A stretch of 64,000 nt of DNA from Odoribacter splanchnicus DSM 20712 (GCF_000190535.1 NC_015160.1:2666001-2730000); one strand, 5' to 3'. Numbered from the stretch's first letter, positions 19,620 through 27,847 are shown. Numbers and translations are program-made. Notes: generated by a model not told the origin, from the sequence alone.

Positions 19620-19667
19620 ATATCCGTTTTTTTGTCCATCAATCACATTTTACCAATATAGTTGGTG

Positions 19668-19675
19668 CAAATATA
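19668..19675 (-). promoter_or_regulatory. -7 box for the DUF4143 ATPase operon
   Basis: Read on the minus strand this is TATATTTG, a match to TAnnTTTG, 48 bp before the ATG at 19619. It lies right beside the broken end of the abiEii remnant, so the operon and its promoter probably arrived together. Confidence 0.5.
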
Positions 19676-19695
19676 CACATTTATCAAATATAAAC

Positions 19696-20241
19696 ATGTG
19701 TAATATTCTGCCAAAGGTAAAAGTAGAAGTAAGCGGTAGACTAATGAGTGAACCTGTAAGTGGGATTGCATTCGATTCAATGATAGACCAGGTATATCCG
19801 AAAGCCCCTTTTACCGAACAGAAGTTCATGGTACGTGCCGTACTTCCCGAACACACTTTTCTTGAAAAGATATTCCTGCTTCATGAGGCGTTCGCTAAGT
19901 CAAAGAATTTAATCGGAGTTGAGCGTATGTCGCGACACATGTACGACATCGGGCAGATGTTGAAAACTTCAATCGCCGGGCGTGCCATCAATGATGCAGA
20001 GCTTTACCGTCAAGTAGTGGAACATCGCCGCACATTCATAGGTTTGCGTGGTTTCGACTATGACACACTTTATCCTGCGACGCTCAATATAATTCCACCT
20101 GCTTCTGTTATTGAACAAGGGTAAGCCGATTATGAGAATATGCAGCTGCACATGATTTATGGTAAGTCTATACCATTTGATGACTTGGTGAATTACCTCA
20201 AACGATTGAACGAGGAAATAAGAAAATATAACTCGCACTAA
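19696..20241 (+). pseudogene. AbiEii-type nucleotidyltransferase toxin, truncated with internal stop
   Basis: The reading frame resembles the C-terminal half of AbiEii/AbiGii toxins (VKVEVSGR, AVLPEHTFLEKIFLLHEAF, RMSRHMYDI). The catalytic N-terminal half, with the GS-x-DxD nucleotidyltransferase motif, is absent. An in-frame TAA after VIEQG (20122-20124) interrupts it, but the same frame then continues with family-like sequence (MQLHMIYG, FDDLVNYLKRLNEE) to the next stop at 20241. No AbiEi antitoxin gene is nearby. This is a non-functional remnant of an abortive-infection or toxin-antitoxin locus. Confidence 0.8.
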
Positions 20242-20305
20242 GATGTTTTTTCGAAAAATACGAATAATTTATGTATAGATTTTGGTACTAATGCAGGTTT
20301 ATTTC

Positions 20306-20448
20306 GCTACTAATTTGTCTTCGGTGATCGGAATTGACGAGCCGGTCGCTTCTGTCGGTCAGTGAAGGAAAACCTTACCGGACCGTTCCAGGCGCCCCGG
20401 TCTGACGGTATAAAACCCGGAATCGGAATAGAAAGAAAAAATATACCT
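20306..20448 (+). repeat. Interspersed repeat, short internally deleted copy (R1)
   Basis: The first about 55 bp match the left end of the repeat at 31533 and the rest matches its right end (to about 32053); some 380 bp of the middle are missing. The junction falls at a shared CGGTC word. It carries the CCGGTCGCTTCTGTCGGTC and GGAATCGGAATAGAAAG segments typical of the family. It is non-coding and lies between the abiEii remnant and the DUF6266 genes. Confidence 0.75.
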
Positions 20449-20479
20449 ATGTTTGTAAGTGTAAACATATATATAAATA

Positions 20480-21121
20480 TCATTCTTTATTCTCGTGAAA
20501 GTTTCCCAGCCAAAGTGTTTCCGACGCCTTCGTGGCACGTGCATTTACGGCGAAAGCGTATATATGAAAAGAAGTATTCTTCCATTCTTCCGAAAGTGTA
20601 AAGCATACTTCCGCCGTTTCTTTTCTTTGGTGTAAAGGCAGCAGGTTTGTCCGCAGCACTTCCGGATTCCAGAGAAAAACATAAAGCCGGTCGTCATCGT
20701 ACATCAGAGGTTTCAGCGGTTGCCGTTTTTGTTTGAAGATCAAAATTCCGCCCGAATCTGCCCATTGGGCAGTGACTTCCGGAGCCTGTAGCTCGCCGGC
20801 CGAAACTTTCAGTTTACTATAATCGACGGAGACGTTCAACCCTTCGTCACAAGTCATACAAGGTAGATTCCGGCTCATAAAACCGTTTACCCTTCCTCTG
20901 GCTTCCCTACCGGGAAAACCCAATTCAAGCACTTTTTTCATTCTCATAGCCAGGAGACCCAAGACTTTCCATTTAGCCCGGTGTATCAATTGCAACGGAG
21001 TACGGGCATCCCGTGCCCATCTTTTTCCTTTTACCACATTAGAATCTCCAAGCCGGTACATCGTAACATTTCCGAAGGACCCGCTCAGCCTGCTGAATAA
21101 ACCCGATTCAAAAACTGCCAT
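20480..21121 (-). CDS. DUF6266-like protein
   Basis: 213 residues, no signal peptide or membrane segment. The N-terminus (GLFSRLSGSFGNVTMYRLGD, then a basic patch and TPLQLIHRAKWKV) matches the pattern of Bacteroidota DUF6266 proteins, as does a Gly/Arg-rich segment and a C-terminal beta-rich half. It is a paralogue of the next gene upstream (21135-21770), 13 bp apart. The function is unknown. I assign the family from pattern memory only. Confidence 0.65.
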   Translation of the reverse strand: MAVFESGLFSRLSGSFGNVTMYRLGDSNVVKGKRWARDARTPLQLIHRAKWKVLGLLAMRMKKVLELGFPGREARGRVNGFMSRNLPCMTCDEGLNVSVDYSKLKVSAGELQAPEVTAQWADSGGILIFKQKRQPLKPLMYDDDRLYVFLWNPEVLRTNLLPLHQRKETAEVCFTLSEEWKNTSFHIYAFAVNARATKASETLWLGNFHENKE

Positions 21122-21134
21122 AATTTCATTGTAT

Positions 21135-21770
21135 TTACCGGTTCAATCTGAAATAGCAATCCGGCGAAAAAGTTTCTCCGGATGCAGAGCAAAACAGACA
21201 ATATAAATGCAATTCCTTCCCGCTTGCCGGCCATTCACCTTCTGCCCGTCCATCTTTTCTGAGCGCGCAGATATTTTCCAACACAATTAACCGATAAGGT
21301 TCGTCCGGGCAGATAGCGGCAACTATCAAACGGTCGTCCGGCGCTGCCGTCGCCATGGGGATCCCCGCCTGCCAGGCCAACTCCCAATGCCCCGCTTCGT
21401 TCTGTACACAGGTAAACCCATCGGGCAATTGTAAACAAGCACCTCCAAAACTCAATTTGGCATAGTCGACCCGGTCACCCTCTCCGAAAGCATTGATATT
21501 CCGGCTCAAAAAAAGATGGTATCCCGATCGTTTTCCCAACCGGACAGCAGCCTCGTCGGCAGCACGCTGAAATAAAGTCCCCTTGACCGACCGGAACAGC
21601 GTTTGCACACACACCTGCCGCCACCGCTGTAAACATTGGGCCGGCGAACGGGGATTACTGACTTTAGCAGGAGCGCGGCGTACGTATCTTTTATCTCCCA
21701 CAGCATAAAAGATATGGTCGCCTATGCGTCCGGAAATATGCCCGAGCCCTGAAGAAATTACTCTTGCCAT
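21135..21770 (-). CDS. DUF6266-like protein, paralogue
   Basis: 211 residues. The N-terminus (GLGHISGRIGDHIFYAVGDK, RYVRRAP, NPRSPAQCLQRWR) is closer to the canonical DUF6266 pattern than its neighbour. It lacks a signal peptide. It heads a two-gene minus-strand unit with 20480-21121; the two share the same domain order but have diverged strongly. The function is unknown. An unusual phased repeat array lies 84 bp upstream. Confidence 0.7.
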   Translation of the reverse strand: MARVISSGLGHISGRIGDHIFYAVGDKRYVRRAPAKVSNPRSPAQCLQRWRQVCVQTLFRSVKGTLFQRAADEAAVRLGKRSGYHLFLSRNINAFGEGDRVDYAKLSFGGACLQLPDGFTCVQNEAGHWELAWQAGIPMATAAPDDRLIVAAICPDEPYRLIVLENICALRKDGRAEGEWPASGKELHLYCLFCSASGETFSPDCYFRLNR

Positions 21771-21853
21771 GATGTTTATATTTAGTTTCGAGGTTTGTAA
21801 TATAATAAAAAAAGTTTAAATTTCCAATTTATTTTCAATTTAACACCGATTAA

Positions 21854-21897
21854 AATTGGTATTAAATTGGAGAATAATTGGAATTGAATTGGAGTTG
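21854..21897. repeat. Four tandem 11-bp AATTGG units
   Basis: Units AATTGGTATTA, AATTGGAGAAT, AATTGGAATTG and AATTGGAGTTG follow without gap. The 11-bp period puts AATTGG on the same helix face each turn. One inverted CCAATT and one CAATT lie just upstream (21822-21843). It lies in the spacer between the divergent DUF6266 pair and the ECF operon. Confidence 0.6.
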
Positions 21898-22060
21898 ATA
21901 CATATTAACTACATGATAACTACCTATTTACTATATGGTAAAGAACTACCTTCCTCAGGCTTTTACCTGAAGCTGAAGGTAAAATGAATATTATTATTCA
22001 ATCGTGGGCGACAAGATATTTAATTTTGTATCATTATTGTATTTGAAGTGAACCCAAAAA

Positions 22061-22168
22061 GTGAATACCTTACTCACTCCCGGCGAAGATGTGATTATTA
22101 AAGGACGTAACCTGCGCATCGAAGGCGATAAAGAAACGGCAAGAAAAACGTTCTCTAACATACTTTAA
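22061..22168 (+). pseudogene. Short C-terminal gene remnant, HU-like/Ig-like type
   Basis: A 36-codon frame reads NTLLTPGEDVIIKGRNLRIEG and ends at a TAA. The pattern resembles the C-terminal Ig-like domain (DUF4469 style) of Bacteroidota HU-like DNA-binding proteins. Directly upstream another frame reads VNPKSE, which would fuse naturally if one base were shifted, so this looks like a frameshifted tail whose body has gone. Confidence 0.4.
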
Positions 22169-22220
22169 CGAAGAAAAAACCGTTCCTTTGTAATAAAATC
22201 AGCCTGCATCCGTCTTACTA

Positions 22221-22718
22221 ATGATGACAGAAAAAGAATTTAACCATATGATCCTGCCTCTGACCAAGAATATCTATGCCTATGCACAGCATATTCTCAG
22301 CAATCCGACAGATGCTGCAGACATCACTCAGGAGGTTATGATTAAACTCTGGAATACACGTAGAGAGCTGAAAGGAGTGCAAAATCCCCGGGCCTGGGCA
22401 TTGAAGGTGACCCGCAACTTGTGCCTCGACTGGATAAAAAAACAAAAACCGGTGTACGGCGGGGAAGAGCTGGCACAAAACGAAGATTATACAAGCAATC
22501 CCTTGCAGGAAATCGAAACCAAGGACACCGTGAGCCTTCTCCGGCAAATCATCGACACTCTGCCGGAAAATCAACGGGAGGTGCTCATCCTGCGGGAAAT
22601 AGAAGAACTGGAATTTGAAGAAATCGAACAGATCACAGGACTAACCGCCAACCACATCCGGGTGTTGCTCTCACGCGGACGGTCGAAGGTAAAAGAAATG
22701 ATGCGAAATGAAAGATGA
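22221..22718 (+). CDS. ECF-family RNA polymerase sigma factor
   Basis: 165 residues with sigma region 2 (DAADITQEVMIKLW, then NPRAWALKVTRNLCLDW) and region 4 (LPENQREVLILREIEELEFEEI, LTANHIRVLLSRGR). Region 1 is absent, as in ECF sigmas. The start is the ATG pair at 22221; TTCCTTTG about 30 bp upstream resembles a -7 box. It is followed 12 bp later by a single-pass membrane protein and then a DUF4252 protein, an arrangement that suggests a sigma/anti-sigma/effector operon for an envelope signal. Confidence 0.9.
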   Translation: MMTEKEFNHMILPLTKNIYAYAQHILSNPTDAADITQEVMIKLWNTRRELKGVQNPRAWALKVTRNLCLDWIKKQKPVYGGEELAQNEDYTSNPLQEIETKDTVSLLRQIIDTLPENQREVLILREIEELEFEEIEQITGLTANHIRVLLSRGRSKVKEMMRNER

Positions 22719-22730
22719 CAGATAGAATAT

Positions 22731-23153
22731 ATGGAAGAAGTACTGAAACGATATTACAAAGGGGAGACAACTTTGGCAGAAGAGCGGGAGTTGAGGTCTG
22801 CCTGGCAACGGGGAGAACTCCCGGGAGAACCGATTTTGGGGCTTCGCGGTCCGATGGAAATACCGGAAGGCCTGAATGAAAAACTACAGCGGTATATCCG
22901 GCAAAAACGGCAACGCAAAATCAGACAGCTCTGGATTACGGCCGGGAGTATTGCAGCGATGGCCGTGCTGATCCTTTCATTCAGGGAGACCTTCACAACG
23001 ACACCCCGTCCGGGTATACAACTGTCGGATAACCTGAAGAAAGAACGCTTCGAAAATGCACTGCGCGTCCTGGGAAATGCCCTGGAAGATGAAAAAACAC
23101 CGGTACAAAGAGTGCTTTACGAAGATCATAACCTGATTATAGCGATAGAATAA
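22731..23153 (+). CDS. Single-pass membrane protein, probable anti-sigma factor
   Basis: 140 residues: an acidic/basic N-terminal cytoplasmic part, one membrane segment (LWITAGSIAAMAVLILSF, about 75-92) and a short periplasmic tail. There is no zinc-binding HxxxCxxC motif. The position right after an ECF sigma gene, together with the topology, is the basis for the anti-sigma proposal; direct sequence evidence is weak. Confidence 0.6.
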   Translation: MEEVLKRYYKGETTLAEERELRSAWQRGELPGEPILGLRGPMEIPEGLNEKLQRYIRQKRQRKIRQLWITAGSIAAMAVLILSFRETFTTTPRPGIQLSDNLKKERFENALRVLGNALEDEKTPVQRVLYEDHNLIIAIE

Positions 23154-23180
23154 AAAGTATAATTATAAAACAAGATAGCC

Positions 23181-24461
23181 ATGAGAAGAATATTTATTAT
23201 TTTGTCGATTGTATCTGTTTTGCCTTTCGCGGCAAATGCACAATTATCTAAGCTCATGTCCAAATACCATGAGAAAAACGGCGTGACGGTCACCCAGCTG
23301 GACAAAAGCCTTTACGGACTTTATCAACGGAATAATCTTCCGCCCGAGGCAAACGAACTCCTGCAAAAACTGGAAGAGGTGAATATTCTCAATCTGGATT
23401 TGAATCAGACCGATCCCTCCCTGAGCGAAAAAGCGATCGGCCAGTTCCGGGAAATACTGGATAAACCGGAAAAATACAAACTGATCAAAAGCCGGAACGA
23501 CGAGTTCGGAAAGCAACTGATCTACACGCACAACAAAAACGGACAAGTGACCGACCTGGTGGTCTGGAACCAAAACCCACAACAGGTGGATATCATCGAA
23601 CTCCGGGGAGACATTCAACTGGATAAAATCGCCCTGCTGTCGAGAGCGCTGAATCTGAAAGGCCTGAACTCCCTGGCTGCCTTGAGTTCCAATGCCGACA
23701 CCTATGAGTCGTATAAACACTTTAACGATTTCCCGGATATGAATCCCGGAGCTATTTCACAGCATATCCGGCAGATGATGGAAAATCTGCACAATCACAT
23801 GGGAAGCGGATCGTTATTCGGCGATTTTTTCGGCATGCCCGGTGATTCGACCACCACGAACAATATGCCCGGCGGTTTTCCATTCGGTCATTTCCTACCG
23901 GACGAATTTTTTAATCCGGGGGAGGGCATGACGGATGAAGATTTCGAAGAATTTTTCAAAAACGGCAATCACCGGCAAAAGGTTGAAAAATTTTTCCAAT
24001 CGTTCGGCAACGGTACAGGTATGAGCAGTAACTCGGTACAAATCACGGAAGAAAACGGAAAAACAAAAATTAAAATCGACTCCCAGAATTCGGATATGAC
24101 TTACATCATCGATGGGCAACAAGCCCCTAAAGACAACGTACAAATGCCGGATAAGATTTTGAATGTCAACATCATCCCATCGAAAGAAGATGTCAAAAAA
24201 TCCTATTTATTCATCACGTCGAGAGATCGGTTAGGAGAATTTGTGAGCTTTCAGAATGGCGTACTCACTTTTAAATACAATAGCCAGGAATACAAATACA
24301 ATCTCGAAAAAATGAAAGAACCTCTTCTGGTTATCGACGGACGCCTGGCCGACCGTTTCGATATCGATCCCAGTGAGATCCTGCAAATCCGTCCGATTAG
24401 CCCGATTGAAAAAGAGGTGGGGTATTACCCGAATGCAGAAGTGATTATCAATACGAAATAA
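23181..24461 (+). CDS. Secreted DUF4252-containing protein
   Basis: 426 residues. The N-terminal signal peptide (cleavage near ANAQ) is followed by a DUF4252-like domain (about 20-170: KYHEKNGVTVTQLDKSLYGL, then IIELRGDIQLDKIALLS). A Gly/Met/Phe-rich low-complexity middle (residues about 190-270) and a C-terminal beta-rich domain follow. DUF4252 proteins often sit beside ECF sigma/anti-sigma pairs in Bacteroidota, as here. The function is unknown. The extra C-terminal half makes it about twice the usual DUF4252 length. Confidence 0.75.
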   Translation: MRRIFIILSIVSVLPFAANAQLSKLMSKYHEKNGVTVTQLDKSLYGLYQRNNLPPEANELLQKLEEVNILNLDLNQTDPSLSEKAIGQFREILDKPEKYKLIKSRNDEFGKQLIYTHNKNGQVTDLVVWNQNPQQVDIIELRGDIQLDKIALLSRALNLKGLNSLAALSSNADTYESYKHFNDFPDMNPGAISQHIRQMMENLHNHMGSGSLFGDFFGMPGDSTTTNNMPGGFPFGHFLPDEFFNPGEGMTDEDFEEFFKNGNHRQKVEKFFQSFGNGTGMSSNSVQITEENGKTKIKIDSQNSDMTYIIDGQQAPKDNVQMPDKILNVNIIPSKEDVKKSYLFITSRDRLGEFVSFQNGVLTFKYNSQEYKYNLEKMKEPLLVIDGRLADRFDIDPSEILQIRPISPIEKEVGYYPNAEVIINTK

Positions 24462-24485
24462 TCCCCCCTAAGGGAAGGATCGGTG

Positions 24486-24529
24486 AACCTTCGGTTCTGA
24501 TTTATATTCATTTATCAGGACCGAAGGTT
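24486..24529. terminator. Hairpin terminator between convergent genes
   Basis: 16-bp arms at 24486-24501 (AACCTTCGGTTCTGAT) and 24514-24529 pair with one G-U mismatch around a 12-nt loop, followed by TTT. It lies between the converging DUF4252 gene and the M56 gene and could serve both strands. Confidence 0.65.
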
Positions 24530-24601
24530 TTACTAATCAGCGATGGGGAAGACTGCACAACTCCGATTTATCGGCCGTTGTTTTTACTGTTAAAAGGCCG
24601 G

Positions 24602-26179
24602 TCACACCTGTTCATCCGCTTTTCCCGAAACGGCAGGAGTTTCTGCATCGCTCTGCAAGCGGAATTCGATCGGAAGCGTATAGAACACATCTACAGCCAC
24701 GCCTCTCTGTTTGCCGGGAATCCAATCGGGTAATGCCTTGACAACTCTCAGGGCTTCCCGGTCCAGATCCTGATCTACACTTCTTACAACCTGAGGATCG
24801 GTCACTCTACCCGCTTTATCGATTACGAAAGAAACAATCACTTTACCCTGAATTCCTTTCTCCTGAGCCCGGACAGGATATTTGACCATCCGTGCCATAT
24901 AAGCCAGCACATTTCCTTCTTTGAATACCGGCATTTCCTCGACAGCCGTGAAAATTTCTCCCTCCTTAGATGTTGCATTCTGGCCAGCTTTCGCATATCC
25001 GACAACTACCATTCCCTCGAGCTCTACCGGTTGCTTAGGTAAAACCACCTCTTTCAGATTAGCTTTATCCCCACAAATCACCTCTGCAGTCCGTTTGCCT
25101 ACATATGAAAAATAAAGCGTATCTCCCTTCCCGGCCTGGATAGAGAATTCTCCATCCTGATCAGTGGAAGCCCCCAGTGAGGTCCCTTTGATAATGACCG
25201 TGGCCCCTTGCAGGGGATTACCTTGTTCGTCCACTACCCGGCCTTTGTATAAGGAAGTTTCCCCGCCGGCCTGTATCAGTGTATGGGAGGCCAGATCGGT
25301 TACGGCTCGTGCATTTCCAGCCAGAATCAATAAGCCGGTTACCGGAAGTAAAAAGGCATATTTCAACAAGCCGATTCTGGATGTTTTTTTCTTATTCATC
25401 ATAATAATTCGTTTTTTTAATTGAGAAACATTGAAATTATTAACTATAGGTACTGCAGTCGATTGATGGGACAGGCGAAGCAAGTGATATTGATAATTTT
25501 TGCGGTTGTAACCGGAATTTACCACTTGCTCATCTGCTAAAAATTCCAGATTCTGCCTGATTTCTTTACGTAAAAGCCAGACAACCGGATTGAACCAGAA
25601 AAAGATACAAAGTATCTCCCCGAGTAACATATCCAATGAATGCCATTGGCGGACATGAGCAGACTCGTGTACGATAATCTCATGAAGTTCCCGCTCTTCG
25701 TAATGGGCCGGATTGACAAAAATCCAACCGAAGAAAGAGAAAGGAGCTGTAATCTTCGGCAAAGCAATGACCGGAACATGATGACAGCTCTGTTTTTTAC
25801 CCTGATAAGCGAATCGACAGATACCAGCCAACTGGACCGCCATACGGAGTGTCAGCACAAGACTTCCCCCACTCCAAATCCAGATCAGGAACCGCTGCCA
25901 GGTGAAAAGCGATTGTTCTGCGGCAGGTTGCGGAGCCACAGGAGTAACCACCGCCAGCATTTCGGCATACCCGACAACCATCCCGGGCAAGGCATTACCT
26001 TGCTCCAACCAGGATGCCAACGAAATCAGGGGATATACAAAAGCCAGTATAACGATGGAAAAAAGAAATAAACGCCGGATTCTTAAAAAAGTATCCCTGG
26101 AAAACAACATCCGATATAAAAGATAGAATACCACTAAACCCGCATTTACCTGTAATATATAAATTTGAAAATCTTCCAT
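24602..26179 (-). CDS. M56 (BlaR1-like) membrane metallopeptidase fused to a TonB C-terminal domain
   Basis: 525 residues. Three membrane segments (about 9-24, 36-58, 92-118) precede a gluzincin site HESAH at 171-175, with the third ligand probably Glu in LEFLADEQ. A fourth membrane segment (about 268-285) leads to a periplasmic carboxypeptidase-regulatory-like domain (GRVVDEQGNPLQGATV, about 305-375). The last part is a TonB C-terminal domain (KGIQGKVIVSFVIDKAGRV to LPIEFRL). M56 proteins cleave a partner repressor on signal, and the adjacent BlaI gene, ending 6 bp before this start, fits. The TonB tail suggests contact with an outer-membrane receptor or wall. Confidence 0.88.
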   Translation of the reverse strand: MEDFQIYILQVNAGLVVFYLLYRMLFSRDTFLRIRRLFLFSIVILAFVYPLISLASWLEQGNALPGMVVGYAEMLAVVTPVAPQPAAEQSLFTWQRFLIWIWSGGSLVLTLRMAVQLAGICRFAYQGKKQSCHHVPVIALPKITAPFSFFGWIFVNPAHYEERELHEIIVHESAHVRQWHSLDMLLGEILCIFFWFNPVVWLLRKEIRQNLEFLADEQVVNSGYNRKNYQYHLLRLSHQSTAVPIVNNFNVSQLKKRIIMMNKKKTSRIGLLKYAFLLPVTGLLILAGNARAVTDLASHTLIQAGGETSLYKGRVVDEQGNPLQGATVIIKGTSLGASTDQDGEFSIQAGKGDTLYFSYVGKRTAEVICGDKANLKEVVLPKQPVELEGMVVVGYAKAGQNATSKEGEIFTAVEEMPVFKEGNVLAYMARMVKYPVRAQEKGIQGKVIVSFVIDKAGRVTDPQVVRSVDQDLDREALRVVKALPDWIPGKQRGVAVDVFYTLPIEFRLQSDAETPAVSGKADEQV

Positions 26180-26184
26180 AGCTC

Positions 26185-26541
26185 CTATTCTTTTTCAATT
26201 AAACGGATAATTTCTTCTAACTCTTTGGCCGAGATCTTCTGTTTCCGGGCAAAAAAAGTTACCATCTCTTTATATGAATTCTCGAAATAATTCTGTACGA
26301 CGCCGGAAAGAAATTTCGTTTTGTATTCCCCTTCATCGATCGAAGGCGAATAAACATAGGTGTTCCCATAACGTTTGGCCTGTACATATCCTTTTTTCTC
26401 CAGATTTTTCACGATAGAAGCCACCGTCGTATAAGGCGGACGAGGCTCTTCCATGCAATTCAAAAAATCTTTAATCACTCCTTCTTTTACCTGCCAGATA
26501 ATAAGCATGATTTCTTCTTCCTGAAAAGTCAATTTTTCCAT
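26185..26541 (-). CDS. BlaI/MecI/CopY-family repressor
   Basis: 118 residues from the Met opening MEKLTFQEEEIM; an earlier in-frame start would run through the operator and promoter and is rejected. The winged-helix part is visible (PPYTTVASIVKNLEKKGYV, then YGNTYVYSP), with a helical dimerisation tail. In this family the repressor is cleaved by its M56 partner, here the next gene. It probably represses its own operon through the 29-bp palindrome 27 bp upstream. Confidence 0.9.
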   Translation of the reverse strand: MEKLTFQEEEIMLIIWQVKEGVIKDFLNCMEEPRPPYTTVASIVKNLEKKGYVQAKRYGNTYVYSPSIDEGEYKTKFLSGVVQNYFENSYKEMVTFFARKQKISAKELEEIIRLIEKE

Positions 26542-26567
26542 AAGGCACATCAAACTACGATTTATTC

Positions 26568-26596
26568 GCAAATCTACGAAAATTTCGTAGATTTGC
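26568..26596. promoter_or_regulatory. BlaI-type operator with embedded -7 boxes
   Basis: A perfect 29-bp palindrome with 14-bp arms (GCAAATCTACGAAA and its complement) around one central A. Each arm contains TAGATTTG, a -7 promoter match, so the minus-strand promoter for the repressor gene lies inside the operator; the mirror box points the other way. Its position 27 bp before the BlaI start, and its dyad structure, fit autorepression. Confidence 0.75.
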
Positions 26597-26744
26597 CAAT
26601 GTTTGATAAAGAAAGTTTCAAAAAAATATATATCCGCAGGCTCCAGCAACCCGATATACTACTTTAAACGCCGAAGGAGTAGTTATGAACTCCCGTCCTC
26701 CCCCATTGGGGACGAAAGGTCCGTCCCGGAGTTCCAAAAAGAAA

Positions 26745-26773
26745 GAAAGTGCCTGAACCGATCAGACACTTTC
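26745..26773 (-). terminator. Terminator of the aminotransferase/S46 operon
   Basis: A hairpin with arms GAAAGTG-CTGA and TCAG-CACTTTC (one mismatch), 36 nt after the aminotransferase stop. On the minus strand it is followed by TTTCTTTCTTTTT. Confidence 0.65.
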
Positions 26774-26808
26774 TCCGAGTTGATTCAATTATCCCTAAAA
26801 ATCTATTT

Positions 26809-27831
26809 TTAGAAATTCAATACTTTTACCCAACCGAATTTGTCCGGTTCGTCTCCGTATTGAATAGCTCTCAAACGGTTGTACAATTTGGTACACCATT
26901 CACCAGGAACATCGGGCTTACCGAAAACGATGCTCTTGTTGTTTTCGAGATCATCGATCTGTCCGATAGGACTGATGACAGCAGCCGTACCGCAAGCTCC
27001 GGCTTCTTCGAAAGTCTCGAGTTCTTCTACGGGAATAAGCCGGCGTTCTACTTTCAATCCCATGTCTTCGGCCAATACCATCAGGCTGGCGTTGGTGATA
27101 GAAGGCAGGATGGTGTGAGAGAACGGAGTGATATATGAACCGTTTTTAATACCGAAGAAATTGGCCGGGCCACATTCGTCGATGTATTTCTTCTCTTTGG
27201 AATCGAGGAAGATGGCGGTCGAATAGCCTTTCTGATGGGCTACTTCGCCGGATCTCATTCCTGCAGCGTAATTACCTCCTACTTTGATGTGTCCGGTGCC
27301 ATTGGGAGCAGCACGGTCGTAACGGCGTTCGAGCATGACTTTGGTCGGTTTGAAACCGGCTTTGAAATAAGGTCCTACAGGAGCTACAAATACAACGAAA
27401 ATATATTCTTTAGCCGGAGCAACTCCCATCTGCGGTCCGACACCGATCAACAAGGGACGGATATATAAGCTGGCCCCCGATTCGTAAGGCGGAACGTATT
27501 CTTTGTTCAACTCGATGGCTTTGACGACAGCTTCTTCGAACAGTTCGATCGAAGGAGCCTGCATCATTACGTATTCGGCAGAACTAAGCATACGTTTTGC
27601 ATTTTCTTCACAACGGAAGAGACGGATTTTTCCATCTTTACCCCGGAAGGCTTTCATACCTTCGAATGCTTCCTGTCCGTAATGCAAACAGGTAGAAGCC
27701 ATATGAATATTCAGCATTTCAGAGTCGCTGACTTCAGGAGCACTCCATTTGCCGTCCTTATAATAACAACGTACGTTGTAATCCGTCTTGGAATATCCAA
27801 AGGACAATTTACCCCAATCTAAATTTTTCAT
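26809..27831 (-). CDS. ilvE: Branched-chain amino acid aminotransferase
   Basis: 340 residues, the class IV PLP aminotransferase that makes Val, Leu and Ile from their keto acids with glutamate as amino donor. Seen: FEGMKAFRGKDG near the N-terminus, the PLP Lys region (GHIKVGGNYAAG), the catalytic-loop motif (DECGPANFF) and the C-terminal GTAAVISPIG segment. The length fits the longer bacterial type. It lies 16 bp downstream of the S46 peptidase gene on the same strand, so peptide release and amino-acid metabolism may share a transcript. Confidence 0.93.
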   Translation of the reverse strand: MKNLDWGKLSFGYSKTDYNVRCYYKDGKWSAPEVSDSEMLNIHMASTCLHYGQEAFEGMKAFRGKDGKIRLFRCEENAKRMLSSAEYVMMQAPSIELFEEAVVKAIELNKEYVPPYESGASLYIRPLLIGVGPQMGVAPAKEYIFVVFVAPVGPYFKAGFKPTKVMLERRYDRAAPNGTGHIKVGGNYAAGMRSGEVAHQKGYSTAIFLDSKEKKYIDECGPANFFGIKNGSYITPFSHTILPSITNASLMVLAEDMGLKVERRLIPVEELETFEEAGACGTAAVISPIGQIDDLENNKSIVFGKPDVPGEWCTKLYNRLRAIQYGDEPDKFGWVKVLNF

Positions 27832-27847
27832 AGTAGTTAGTTTTTGA

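Noticed and set aside
26542..26649. A longer BlaI protein starting at 26649
   Set aside because: It would be translated through the 29-bp operator and the promoter box. The family N-terminus begins at the Met at 26541.
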